A stretch of DNA of 34,769 nt from Cruorifilaria tuberocauda (Eukaryota; Nematoda; Chromadorea; Rhabditida; Onchocercidae), in contig JABVXU010000559.1 of assembly GCA_013365365.1 (NCBI GenBank), positions 1 to 34,769 on the forward strand, given 5' to 3'. The position numbers and the translations under genes were made by a program. The notes under the pieces were generated by a model. It searched no databases. It saw nothing but the letters and a program-made list of their open reading frames with translations, and was not told where the DNA came from. Shown in pieces: positions 1 to 11,009 of this stretch (position 1 is the stretch's first letter; each line of letters opens with the position of its first letter).

Positions 1-392
1 TTTTTATTACTATAATAATTGCTTTTAGTGTATTACAATGATTTTCACCAATATTATTAAAATAACTATTATTTTTGTTATTATTATTATTACTTTATTA
101 TTATTGCCTTTGCTGTTATTATTGTTATTATTACTATTATTTATAGAGGTAAAAAAGTTTACATAAGAGATTATACTCTATAAATGGAAAATAAATGTTA
201 TCGTATTATTACCACAAAAGGTCCATAATACTAAAGTAAATTACTTTTACAATTGAAAAGTGTATACAATGTATATATACATTGTTGCCTTAAAATCAAT
301 AATTATTTATATGATATGATATTGATTAGATATAACGACATTTGAGGTAATCATAATTTTAAATTAACGAATTATCATCATTCGATTATAGC
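1..392. other. AT-rich DNA, no gene seen
   Basis: Low-complexity sequence; 52-145 is rich in ATT and GTT trinucleotides. No coding signal on either strand. Confidence 0.7.
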
Positions 393-422
393 GATAGTGA
401 TAGTGATAGTGATAGTGATAGT
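393..422. repeat. (GATAGT)5 microsatellite
   Basis: Five exact copies of GATAGT. Confidence 0.95.
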
Positions 423-529
423 TATTATTCAGCTTTAATCATTAGTCAGTAGAATTTCGTTTAAAGTTTTTAGAGTCAATGATAAGTTTATGTTTTGAAA
501 TTATTTAACTGATAATGGTATTTCGCATA

Positions 530-960
530 CCGGGTATTCTTATCAATTTATCATCGCAACATTCCTCTCTTAATCGTCAATCGTATTGATACTGCTATCA
601 TCAACTCAATTATCATATTAATCATTCCTTTATCACCACTATTATCAGTTCCATTGCCACTACTATCAATTTATCATCACTATTATCAATTCCAATATTC
701 TTAATTTTTCTTCTTTCATTCTTATCATTAACTTCTTACTAATCAGTCTATAATTGCTAATCATCATTCTATCATTATTATCATGTTATCATTTCTCCCT
801 CATTGATATCATCACTTTTATCACTATTAGTACTATCATCTCTATTATCTTTTATCAGTAATTATCATTCAAATGAAGTTAATTATCCTTTATTATCTTA
901 TCTTTAATTTTCTCTTATATTAATTGAATCATTCAACTAATCATTAAACTTTAATATGTT
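530..960. repeat. ATCA/TTATC-rich low-complexity region
   Basis: Strand-asymmetric run with many TATCA, ATCATT and TTATC words and few G on the plus strand. No fixed period by eye. Confidence 0.6.
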
Positions 961-970
961 CCCTTCATTC

Positions 971-1215
971 TTATCACTGTTTATCTTTTACTTAATACTT
1001 AAAAATTATCACTATTTATCTTTTACTTAATACTTGAAAATTATCACTATTTATCTTTTACTTAATACCTACAAATTATCACTATTTATCTTTTACTTAA
1101 TACTTAAAAATTATCACTATTTATCTTTTACTTAATACCTACAAATTATCACTATTTATCTTTTACTTAATACTTGAAAAGTATCACTATTTATCTTTTA
1201 CTTAATACTTAAGTT
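971..1215. repeat. 35-bp tandem array, about 7 copies
   Basis: Units start TATTTATCTTTTACTTAATA at 978, 1013, 1048, 1083, 1118, 1153 and 1188 (last partial). Copies differ mainly in the six bases after the conserved part: TTAAAA, TTGAAA and CTACAA. Confidence 0.95.
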
Positions 1216-1447
1216 ACTACTTAAGTTAGCTTTTAATTGACGAAAAGAAAATTGACAAATAATTGTACGATAAATTATTACACAAAAATTTATTTAGCAA
1301 AAAAAAAAAGGGAAACGAAAATGAAAAACACTTATAAATTACTTATTGATTGAATGAATTTTGTTGTTTACTTTTTTCAGCTAAATCGAAGCTATGCCAC
1401 TTTTTCATCTTTTCACTAAGCTATCAGCTAATTTCTTTTTTTTCCTT

Positions 1448-1800
1448 TAGCTTGCTAGTTGAGTAGATATTTACCTTAGCTAATAGGTAGCTAATACCTA
1501 ACTGTCTTTCATTTTTATACAGTTATTTGACTGTATTTAATTCCAGCAGGTTAATTTATTCAATTTTAATCGTTATTTAATCGCTAGTTGAATTTGAGAA
1601 TTTATTGTTTGAGAATTTGTTGTTTGCTCTAGTTGAATAGATCTTTACCTAGCTAATAAGCACCTTATCAGTAATAATCATTCAAATAAAGCTAGTTATT
1701 TTTTTATTTAGCTATCTTTCATTTTTATACACTTATTGATTTTTAATTTCAGCAGGTTGATTTACTTAAGTTAATTTACTTAACTTTAATCCTCTAATTG
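1448..1800. repeat. Diverged tandem duplication, offset about 206 bp
   Basis: Shared landmarks in order: GCT(CT)AGTTGA-TAGAT, TTTACCT-AGCTAATA, TTTCATTTTTATACA and TTTCAGCAGGTT (second copy at 1752 against 1546). The second copy has indels. Confidence 0.7.
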
Positions 1801-2215
1801 CTAATTATCTGTTTATCATATATTTTATTGAATTTAATGCTATCAATTATTCAATTAGAAAAATTTCATCATCGAAATTTATGCATTGGATGATATTATT
1901 TGATTACAGATTTTAATCATTTACTACTTAAAATTACTTGTTAACTTAAGTTATTTGAAATCTCTATTTGTAATTCAATACTTTTATTTTAAATTAATTA
2001 TTATTATTTAATTACAGTTAAATCCATTATCTTAAAGTTTTATTCAATTTAAAAAAGGAATATTTATTTTTTGTAGCACGTTTGTTATATAATTATTTTA
2101 AATTATACTTTTTTAAAATTCTATTTGCATAAATTTATTTGGAAGGTATTTTCAGGTATTAAATATCTCTTGACAATCGATCAAAAAAAATTGAAAATAA
2201 AATTGAAAATTAAAA
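1801..2215. other. AT-rich DNA, no gene seen
   Basis: TTAAT-rich sequence with frequent stops in all frames. The stretch 1216-1447 is similar. Confidence 0.7.
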
Positions 2216-2217
2216 TT

Positions 2218-2322
2218 GAAAATTAATATTACTTAAAGATAAATTAAAATCATAAATTTACATTTATCTTTATTTGTATTTAAATAATATTAATTTTCAT
2301 TTCATTATTTTAATTTATCTTT
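2218..2322. repeat. Overlapping inverted repeats
   Basis: GAAAATTAATATTA (2218-2231) pairs with 2285-2298, and AAAGATAAATTAAAAT (2235-2250) pairs with 2307-2322. The pairs are staggered rather than nested, so only one can form at a time. Confidence 0.7.
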
Positions 2323-2960
2323 AAATAACATTTAATAGAGATATTAGCAATTTACTTTTGTAATAGTAAAAATGGGAAAGTGATAAGCTGTGATAAAGCC
2401 ATGATATTTTGATAAAAGATTTCAGGGAAGTTAAGGAAATCAGTGACTAAGTGACGTGTATCAGTAAAAGTTAATTGGTGAAAATTAATTAACAACTTTC
2501 ATTTCATTACTTTATTCAATAGAGATAATAACAGTTTACATAGTCTTTTTATTTTTTGATAATAAAAATGAAAAAGGCTTAGGCTTAGGCTTAGGCCTAG
2601 GCTTAGGTGATAAAATATGATAAAGCCATGATATTTTGATAGAAAATTCAGAGAAGCTAAGAAAAACATAAATGACATTTAATTTAATAATGAAAATTAA
2701 TTAACAATTTTCATTTCATTATTTTAATTTATCTTTAACTAATATTCTATAGGTATATTAGTAGTTTACATACCTTTTTGTTTTTGATAATAAAAATGAG
2801 GAAGTGATAAAGTTTTGATAAAGCCATGATATTCTGATAAAAGTTTTCAGGGAAGTATTAGCAATTTAGATACCTTTTTGTTTTTAATAATAAAAGTGAG
2901 AAATTGATAAGCGAGATGATATTTTGATAAAAGATTTCAGGGAAGTTTAAGCTAAGAAAA
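2290..2960. repeat. Degenerate tandem repeat, about 4 copies
   Basis: Recurring block: TTTTCATTTCATTA, then TATTAGCAGTTTACATA, TTTTT-AATAATAAAAATGA, GTGATAA, GATAAAGCCATGATATTTTG, and ends ATTTCAGGGAAG. Copies lie at about 2290-2436, 2491-2670, 2701-2855 and 2856-2955 (last lacks the 5' part). The second copy carries the TTAGGC array. Confidence 0.85.
2576..2607. repeat. Interstitial telomere-like (TTAGGC) array
   Basis: Units TTAGGC at 2579, 2585 and 2591, CTAGGC at 2597 and TTAGG at 2603, with GGC leading in. TTAGGC is the nematode telomere repeat. The one T-to-C change creates the palindromes TAGGCCTA and GCCTAGGC. Too short to be a telomere end. Confidence 0.92.
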
Positions 2961-3398
2961 ACTAAGAAAAACAAAAGATGAAAAGATCAAATTTCAATCA
3001 ATTTGAAATTTGGGCATTGTTGTTGAATTGAAAATTGAGATCAATTTGCAAAATATCAGTTTGTTTTGAAGATTTTTGCTAACATTTAGCTAATCAATTA
3101 TGTCAATCATTTTCTTAAGCATTTTATTAAATTTGAAAAATTTTTTCTTTTGACACTTTTCATTTTTATAATTTAATTTGATTTAATTTAATTTTTTTTT
3201 TTATTTTTACAGCAAAAAAAAAATTCTCCCTAATTTTTAGCTTATTGATTCCTGATAAGTTTCTGATAACAAATTGTTAATAAACTGTTAAATTATTATT
3301 GATAGTTATACTGATGTTTACAATTCTTATCATTTTTATTGCAAAATATTTTGATTAGCTCAATTTCTTCCTCGCACTTTCGCTATATTATTATTATT
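2961..3398. other. AT-rich DNA, no gene seen
   Basis: Mixed AT-rich sequence with T runs and short ATTTGAA words; no coding or RNA signal. Confidence 0.65.
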
Positions 3399-3788
3399 AT
3401 CATTTGTATGCATAAATCAATGAATTGTTATCTTTTAGTAATAAATAAGTAATATTGCTAATATTAAGTAATATACTTTTAGTAATATTAATAATAAAGT
3501 AAGTGATATATATAAGTATGCTTAATACTTAGTCAATTGAAAATAGTAATATTGGTTCAGTTAAGAAGGTAAGAAAAGTATTTAAAAGTAGTCTTCAAGT
3601 TATCATTTGTACGTATAACTCAATGAATTGTTATCTTTTAGTAATAATAAGTAATATTTGCAATATTAAGTAATATACTTCTGGTAATATTAAGTAAGTA
3701 ATATTGAGCATACTTAGTTAATTGGAAATAGCAATACTGATTTAGTTGAGAAGATAATAAAAAGTATTTAAAAGCATTCTTTAAGTTA
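3399..3788. repeat. Tandem duplication, 203-bp offset
   Basis: Copy 1 is 3399-3601 and copy 2 is 3602-3788. Both begin ATCATTTGTA-G, then share ATGAATTGTTATCTTTTAGT, AATATTAAGTAATATACTT and AAAAGTATTTAAAAG. Diverged by substitutions and small indels. Confidence 0.88.
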
Positions 3789-4082
3789 CAATTAAGTAAA
3801 AGTAAGTTAAAAATTTAAATGAATTGAAAAAATTTTTTGATCATATTTCTTATGAAGTATTACTTCGAGGGAATTTATCGATTATTTGAAAGTAACGAAG
3901 AAATCAATTCAAATACTCAAATCGGAATTTCGAAGTAAAGCTTTTTTGTATAAAATAGTTTAAATAAAAATATTGAATTTATTACCATAAAAAATATTGA
4001 AATTATTAACTTATATTATATTGAACTTATATTCCAAAAAAGAGCATTTAGATGCTTTTTGACTTTAAATAATTCTATTTTT
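3789..4082. other. AT-rich DNA, no gene seen
   Basis: No repeat period, gene or RNA recognised. Confidence 0.6.
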
Positions 4083-4200
4083 GGTAATACAGTAATTCAT
4101 TACTTTGTATCACTTGGTAATACAGTAATTCATTACTTTGTATCACTTGGTAGTAGAGTAACTTTTTTTTTGTACCACTTGATAATATAGTAATAAATAG
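4083..4200. repeat. 33-bp tandem array, about 3.5 copies
   Basis: Units start GGTAATACAGTAATTCATTA at 4083 and 4116 (identical) and diverged copies start at 4149 and 4181. All end in a CACTT motif. Confidence 0.92.
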
Positions 4201-4377
4201 TTTACTTGATTTCTCATAATTTACTTTAGTGATTTTTGACTTTAATTATTATTTATTGTTAATTAATTATTAATCACTATATTATTTAAATTCACTCTAT
4301 CGAGTAATTTCAAAATTCATTAACTTGAATGATGCATAATTTTGTTCTTTCTTTAAAAATATCTATAAATTTGGAAC

Positions 4378-4467
4378 AATCATAATAATACTCATAATCA
4401 TACTCATGAATAATAACCATAATCATAATCATAATCATGAAAAATATACATTTTTTAATTTATATGA

Positions 4468-4530
<63 letters not shown>
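4378..4530. repeat. (ATAATC)n then (ATT)n microsatellites
   Basis: 4378-4440 has repeated CATAAT words; 4469-4530 is an essentially pure ATT run of about 20 units. Confidence 0.92.
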
Positions 4531-4778
4531 GAATAATTTATAATTTTGTGAGATAGCAGAAATATACACTAATTTAATATTTTAAAGTTAAGGTTTTAAA
4601 ATTTCAATATTACGTAATTTCTTATTTTTATACAAAGTATACTTTTTTTATAGATATTTTTCAATTTTTGAAAAAAAGAAAGAGCTATCGAAACATTTAG
4701 TAAGAAAGTTTGAGAATCTCAAGAAAAAAAAATCTCACAAATATTGAAAAATTGCTGTAAATATGATAACGAAAAATG

Positions 4779-4828
4779 AAAGAGAGAGAGAGAGAGAGAG
4801 ACAGAGAGAGAAAGAGAAAAAAAAGAGT
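4779..4828. repeat. (AG)n microsatellite
   Basis: Pure AG from 4779 to 4800, then AG interrupted by AC and A runs. Confidence 0.93.
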
Positions 4829-5104
4829 AACTGATACATCATTTATCATTGCTAATTTACTGTTTCATCACTGACACTTTTCCTGCAAAATTTTCTTTTC
4901 TCCAAGACAAATTCTTCTTTTCCGTTTTTTTTACTTTGTTAAAAGTTAAAAAGTAAAAGTATTAGGCAATTACAATTTATTGTTTTGGGAGTATTCACAA
5001 GAAAACGATTTGTTCAAAGAAACAAAAAAAAACTTTTCCAATAAGCTGCAAATTAATATTTCAAGTATTACCTTTTAAATTTGATAAATTATTTTTTAGT
5101 TTTA
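4829..5104. other. AT-rich DNA, no gene seen
   Basis: T-rich stretch with scattered TTTTCC words; nothing recognised. Confidence 0.6.
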
Positions 5105-5420
5105 TTTTATTTAATTTTTTAGTTTTTAATTTACTTACTTTATTATCTTAATTTACTTACGTGAATTTACTTACTTTTTTTTCCTTAATTCACTTATTTT
5201 GCATGAATTTACTTATTTTTTTTAGCTTAATTTACTTACATGAATTTACTTATTTTACATGAATTTAGTTATTTTTTAGCTTAATTTACTTACGTTAATT
5301 TACTTACTTTTTTTTCCGTAATTTACTTATTTTGCATGAATTTACTGATTTTTTTAGCTTAATTTACTTACATGAATTTACTCATTTTTTAGCTTAATTT
5401 ACTTATATGAATTCACTTAT
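5105..5420. repeat. Nested AATTTACTTA repeat, higher-order unit about 131 bp
   Basis: Short unit is (CATG)AATTTACTTA with T runs or TTTTTAGCTT spacers. A larger block beginning at 5161 recurs at about 5292 with the same order of sub-units (TTTACTTACTTTTTTTTCC, TTTTGCATGAATTTACT, TTTTTAGC). Confidence 0.85.
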
Positions 5421-5529
5421 CAATCAGTTTTTGATTTGACTGGTTAGGTTGATTAATGATACACATGTATATTGATGTAATCTTTTAACTTAACACTTTA
5501 ATTTCTATTCAATAATTATCAATTGACCA

Positions 5530-5552
5530 ATTAATTAATTAATTAATTAATA
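5530..5552. repeat. (AATT)n run
   Basis: Uninterrupted AATT/TTAA tetranucleotides, self-complementary. Confidence 0.9.
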
Positions 5553-5943
5553 ACTGATGAGCAAATAAAGATATTTTGAAAGAACAGTGTTCAGTAATAT
5601 CGAAAAAAAAAATTTTTGTTAGATTTATGTGGAAAATTGGGAAAAATTGTTGAGTAAAATAGTAATTAATCAAGTAATTAATTAGTAATTAATTATTTGA
5701 CTAGTATCAGTTATCGTCGTTGCAATTCCTTTTTCCTTTCTTAAATTGTTTTCTAATTTCCAGTTCAGTTATACTTATTCGATTAAAGTTTTCTGTCGAA
5801 TTAGCTTATTGTTATAGTTATTCGTTATAGTTATATAGTTTAGAGTTATTAGTTATAAAGAATAAGTTCAGTTAGCTGAACAGCTGCTTTATTGTTTCAA
5901 TTTTTAAATTCTAATTCATTAAAAATTATTCCAATTTTAATCT

Positions 5944-6136
5944 AATAATAATAATAATAATAATAATGGAATTATATAACTATAACTGATAGCTATAACT
6001 GTTATTATTAAATGATCATAAAAATAATAAGCTTTATCATGATTTACTAATCATACGATTATATAACTATAACTAATAGCTATAACTATTACTACCAAAT
6101 GATCATGAAAATAACCTATTTTATCATGATTTTGTA
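5944..6136. repeat. (ATA)n and an 87-bp tandem duplication
   Basis: An ATA run at 5944-5968 precedes two copies of an 87-bp unit at 5971 and 6058. Both begin ATTATATAACTATAACT and share TAGCTATAACT, AAATGATCAT and TTTATCATGATTT. Confidence 0.9.
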
Positions 6137-6835
6137 AAAAAAATTTTTTCGTTGGAAAATACTTTTCATTAAATTTTGCAACAATTACAACTTATAATTG
6201 ATAAAGTTTTTCATTTTACAGTTTTTGCATTATTACTCGATTAAACGACCAAAGGAAATCCGATCGAATTATTAAATTCTATTTTAAATTCTTATCTTTA
6301 TTATCAGTAATTGATATTAATCGACCAAATCGAATAATTTTTCATAAAAAAGAAGCAATTCGATCGAACAATTTAAGTAAGTTATTTCATTTTTTTTTCT
6401 TTTTAATCAAATTTTTATAAATAAGTTTTATCTTATTATCAGTAATTCATATTAATCGATTAATCGAATATTGTAATTCAGCTATTTAAGTTTTTTATTA
6501 TATGTAATTAAAATTGTAATTCAAAAATTAAAATTTTAATTCAACAAATTAAATTAATTAAATAGCAAATTTATCTAATAAATCAGTTTAAAAAACTCCA
6601 AATTATAAAAGTTATAAAAATTATAAGATAAAAGTTATAATTAAGATTGTAATTCAATTAAAAATAACTTAAAAATAAATTCATTTCGTTTTTAATTCTG
6701 TGCAAATTTATCTCATAGGTCAATCAAAAAGATATTTCAAAATTATTTAATACAAATTTCAAAGTCGAAATAAATCGTGCATATGAATTGCAAGTGATAT
6801 TTTTGTAGTACTTGACTGCATTACTTATTTTTTGT
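6137..6835. other. AT-rich DNA, no gene seen
   Basis: Many AATT, ATCGA and AAATT words. 'TTATTATCAGTAATTGATATTAATCGA'-like text occurs twice (about 6300 and 6435) as a loose local duplication. Nothing coding. Confidence 0.6.
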
Positions 6836-6920
6836 TTATTTATTTACTTACTTATTTATTACTTATTTATTTATTTACTCATTTATTTGCGTATTATTTA
6901 TTTATTTACTTATTGACGAA
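6836..6920. repeat. (TTTA/CTTA)n low-complexity repeat
   Basis: Tetranucleotide-like TTTA and CTTA units with substitutions. Confidence 0.85.
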
Positions 6921-8100
6921 TTCATCCGTTGATTACGTAAGTTGTATATTTACTTGTAGAGATTATCAAACAATCTTAATTTTACATTAAATTTTTTTAA
7001 GATGAAAAAGTTATTTATAAGATTTAAAATTTCAAATTATAAAATTATAAATTATAAAAATTCAAAACTAAAAATTGTAAAAGGTTATTAATATTATATC
7101 TTTCTTGTCTTTTTCATTTTTGAATTTTTAGCTAATTTTTTAAAATGTCAAATTCGAATTGTTGATATGGTAGTATCACATTGAAATTGATAATATGATA
7201 ACATCACAAAATGATAACAACATTGAAATTAATCAGTTCTGTATAAATAGAACTTAATCAGTTCTATCTTTCTTTCTTTAAGTAATTTATAAATTCTATT
7301 TGTTTATAATTTAGTGTCAAAAATAAACTTGTTATCGAAATGATAAGATTTACTGAAATTAATCAATTTTAATTTTCTTTAAGCTTTCTTTACTTGTTTA
7401 CAATTATAATTTATAATTTATAATTTACATTTTCATACTTGTAATTATTTATTTATTTATGATTATAATTGCTATTAGCATGATAAATTTTATTCACTGA
7501 TATGATATTTGTGCATATTCTCCAATTTATGTTAACTTTTATAAAATTGAAATTTTGCGCATAATATATTCATAAAAAATTTCAAATTTCAATTGTTATT
7601 TTAAAATTTCGACGTTTTCACTGAAAAGAATTGAAAAAAAAAAGTAATTACTTTTAAATTTCAAGTATTGATTATTTATTTGACATACTTTTCAAGCAAA
7701 AATAATTCAAAGTAATCACTCAAAAATTTTTTTAACATTCAAAATTAACAAAAGAAATCTTCAAAAAAAACTATTTTATTTTTCAAAATAATATTTGTGT
7801 GTTATTTAAAAAGATAATTACTTAAATCAAAATTGAAATTGTATTTTTGGTAAATGGAAATTTTTAATTGATTTTATTTCAATTGTATATTTTATTTCAA
7901 TCAATATATCAATTTTATTGTATAAATATAAATATGTCAATTTTATTTCAATTCAATTATATAAAATATTTTATTTGACATATTTTCCCGATATTTACCA
8001 AATCAAAAATTAAAAATTAAATAATCCACTTCTATTTTATGATAAATTTATCAAAACTACTAAAGCATTCATTTCAATTTTTTTTTAAAAATATTATACC
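6921..8100. other. AT-rich DNA, no gene seen
   Basis: About 1.2 kb with local echoes (for example GATAATATGATAACATCAC and TAATTTATAATTTA runs) but no fixed array, no open frame of note and no RNA gene. Confidence 0.65.
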
Positions 8101-8455
8101 ATTACTTGTCAATCTCTATTACATCATATGAACTATTAAAGTGTTCATTTTATAAAATAATTTTTTAAATTATCATTTTATATTTTAAATTATCAAATTA
8201 TCATTACTTGTCAATTTCTATTAAATCATATCTTATTTGAATTATGTAATCATTGTAATTACGATAAAATTATTGGGATAAATATCATTTTATCATTTAT
8301 TCATGACAGTTGGTACAATAACATTACTTATCAATTTCTATTAACTCATATCCTATTTTATCATTATTATTATTAATTATTATCATTTCTATTAATTATT
8401 CATGACATTATTATTATTAATTATTATCATTTCCATTAATTGACAGTTGGCACAA
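8100..8455. repeat. Loose repeat of about 100-120 bp, 3 copies
   Basis: ATTACTTGTCAATTTCTATT followed by AA(C)TCATAT recurs at 8101, 8203 and 8323, with variable spacers. ATTATTATTAATTATTATCA recurs within the last copy. Confidence 0.75.
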
Positions 8456-8471
8456 TTAACACAATAATTTT

Positions 8472-8835
8472 AATCGTAATTAAAATGATTATACTGATAT
8501 TTTAGTCGTAATTACAATGATTATACTGATATTTTTATCGTAATTGCAATGATTACATTGATATTTTAATCGTAATTAAAATGATTATATTGATATTTTA
8601 ATCGTAATTACGGTGATTATATTGATATTTTAATCGTAATTACAATGATTATACTGATATTTTAATCGTAATTACAATGATTATACTGATGTTTTAATCT
8701 TAATTACAATGATTACATTGATATTTTAATCGTAATTACAATGATACATTAATATTTCAATCGTAATTACAATGATTACATTAATATTTTAATCGTATAT
8801 ACAATGATTATGTTGATATTTTTATCGTAATTAAA
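8472..8835. repeat. 32-bp tandem array, about 11 copies
   Basis: Units begin AATCGTAATTACAATGATTA and end TGATATTTT at 8472, 8504, 8536, 8568, 8600, 8632, 8664, 8696, 8728 and on, with two shortened copies near the 3' end. The core GTAATTAC is self-complementary and flanked by TAATC and GATTA, so each unit is nearly palindromic. Confidence 0.95.
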
Positions 8836-9519
8836 ATTAATTTAACTAACCTATTCATATCAAATTAAATTCATAATGGCATATTTCAAAAAAAGATAAA
8901 AGAAATTTTTTTTTTCCGTAATCCGTAAATCCATACAATTCATGATCCGTAAAATCCGTAAGTTATATAAAATTATTACTTTTTTTCTTATTCTCGAAAT
9001 GTTTACTCATCACAATTCTTTCCTGTCATCCAGTTTTTTTTTTCACTTCCTGTTCTCGTTTTTTTTCTCGAAAAAGTTTTTTTATCAGGAAAAAAAAAAA
9101 AACGAATGGAAGAATTTTCATCTTAACTTCATTTGCCTATCGATCGATCATGCATTCCAAAACGAATCATACATTTCAATGCCGGAATTTTGATTTTAAT
9201 TGCAATTTATAATTAATGATTCAATAGACTATTGTTGACAGTATTGGCTTCTTTTCCATTTTCTCCTTTCATTAATTTCATTTTTCAAATATTATTGCAA
9301 AAAAAAAAATTTCTTTGGTTTTACTAAATTATAAAAAGTAAGCAATATTTTTCAGTAATCTTTTTATGATTTTAATTTAATTATTAAAATATTAAAAAAA
9401 TTAAATTAAATTAAATTAATTTAAAAATTTGAATTTTCCATCAATTGAATCGAAATAATCAGATCGGAAATTAAAAATTTTTTTTTTTGATTATTCTATT
9501 TCTATTTTTTCCCTCAAAA
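8836..9519. other. T-rich low-complexity DNA, no gene seen
   Basis: Long T and A runs. An 83-codon open frame at 8942-9193 is mostly Phe, Lys and Ser from T/A runs and has no splice, domain or composition support. Confidence 0.65.
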
Positions 9520-9890
9520 TTTATTCTGAAATTTCAGACTGTAAAAGTAATTTATTTCTGATTTCATTTTTGAAAATTTTTACTTAGATGATTCATCTCC
9601 TTTATCAATCCTATTTTCTTTTGATGAATTTATTTTTTTTTTCGTTTAAATTAATTCGAAAATTTTAGGCTGTAAAATTGAAGTAATTCATTTCCGTAAA
9701 ATCAAGATAATTTCATTTTAAAAATTTTTATTTAAGTAATTTATTTTCTCTATTGATTTATTTATTCTGTAATTTTAAACTATAAAACGGAAGATTTTAT
9801 ATTTGAGTAATTTATTTCCGTAAAATAGAAGTAATTTCATTTTTAAAGTTTTTATTTAAGTAATTTATTTTCTTTTATTTATTAATTATA
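9520..9890. repeat. Diverged repeat of about 120 bp, 3 copies
   Basis: Recurring order: TTC(G/T)-AAATTTTA-GCTGTAAAA, GTAATTTATTTCCGTAAAAT, AATTTCATTTTTAAA, TTTTTATTTAAGTAATTTAT. Copies at about 9520, 9650 and 9768; the first is the most diverged. Confidence 0.75.
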
Positions 9891-10336
9891 CTTTACTTTT
9901 CTAAAAGTTTTACTACTATTCATTCCGTTAAATTTTGTGTAACATAAATACTTGCTATCAAAGCAAACAAGAGCTTAATTTAATTCTAACACAAATAGAA
10001 ATCTCTTATAATTTAATTTTAAAACTTCTTATTTAAGTTAAAATGAAATAACTATATTACAAATATATTACAACTTTTTGCCCAACACGAAACGATTACT
10101 CTGACAAGTTATCAATTCCATATATTATTATACTTAAACAATAATAAACAAATTATTTACTCGATATATTGTACTTAAATAATGATAAATTCGATATAAT
10201 ATTATACTTATATAATAAATTCTTCGATACAATTTTAATTACCTAATTCGTTCTTTGTAAATATATAAAATAACGGAATTAAAAAAAAAATGATTATCAA
10301 AATCAATATCGTGCGATCAGACAAAGATGAACAAAT
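9891..10336. other. AT-rich DNA, no gene seen
   Basis: TCGATATA-TTATACTTA words repeat loosely at 10100-10230; nothing else recognised. Confidence 0.6.
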
Positions 10337-10395
10337 GAATTCAATTGAATTGAATCGATTAGATCGGATCAGATCGAATCGGATCGTATCGATTT
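10337..10395. repeat. GATCG/GAATC-rich short repeat
   Basis: Interleaved AATTG, GAATCG, GATCG and GATCAG words, about 5-bp period. Locally GC-rich and with several GATC sites against the AT background. Confidence 0.8.
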
Positions 10396-10948
10396 TGAAT
10401 ACTGCAAAATATTACTAACATTGATTTTTAAAACTTATTTTTCTAAATTTATAAATTTCTATTTGTACAGAAAGAAAAAAGTTAATTTAAATTTTTGCTC
10501 CAAAAAATTTTTTCAGAAAATGTATGAAATAATTGAAAGAATTTGAACTTTGCTCAAAATTAGAATAAATTTTTTGCAGAATGAAAGGTATGAATAAATG
10601 GAAATTTCGAATGAAAAGTTTTGAAATAAAATGTCTTTTTTTTTCTTCCTTCAATTTTTATTAAAAAAAAAGACGGAAAAATGTTAATTGTCTCAAAAAA
10701 TTTGAATACTAAATTTAAAACTTAAAAATTTTTAAATTTAAACTAAAAAAGTTAAGTTAGGAATTAAGAGTTTTCATTGATTGATCACTTCAATTTAATA
10801 TATTATTAATATTTTAATTAGAAATTTATATACTAAACAAAAAAAAATTTTTAATTTTAATAACTTAATTATTGAAAAATTTTCCTTAACTCTTGAAAAA
10901 TTTTATTAAAATTATCACCTTCGAAATGGACAATAAATAGTTTTTTCA
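10396..10948. other. AT-rich DNA, no gene seen
   Basis: A runs and AAATTT words; no open frame or RNA signal. Confidence 0.6.
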
Positions 10949-10953
10949 ATAAT

Positions 10954-11009
10954 AAGTTATTAAAATTTTCAAATTTTAATAATTTAATTATTGAAAATTT
11001 TAATAACTT
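10954..11009. repeat. Perfect 19-bp inverted repeat, 18-nt loop
   Basis: AAGTTATTAAAATTTTCAA (10954-10972) is exactly complementary to 10991-11009. The pairs are nearly all A-T. Confidence 0.93.

Noticed and set aside
971..1215. 35-bp array as a CRISPR array
   Set aside because: Units are directly adjacent without unique spacers, and the genome is eukaryotic.
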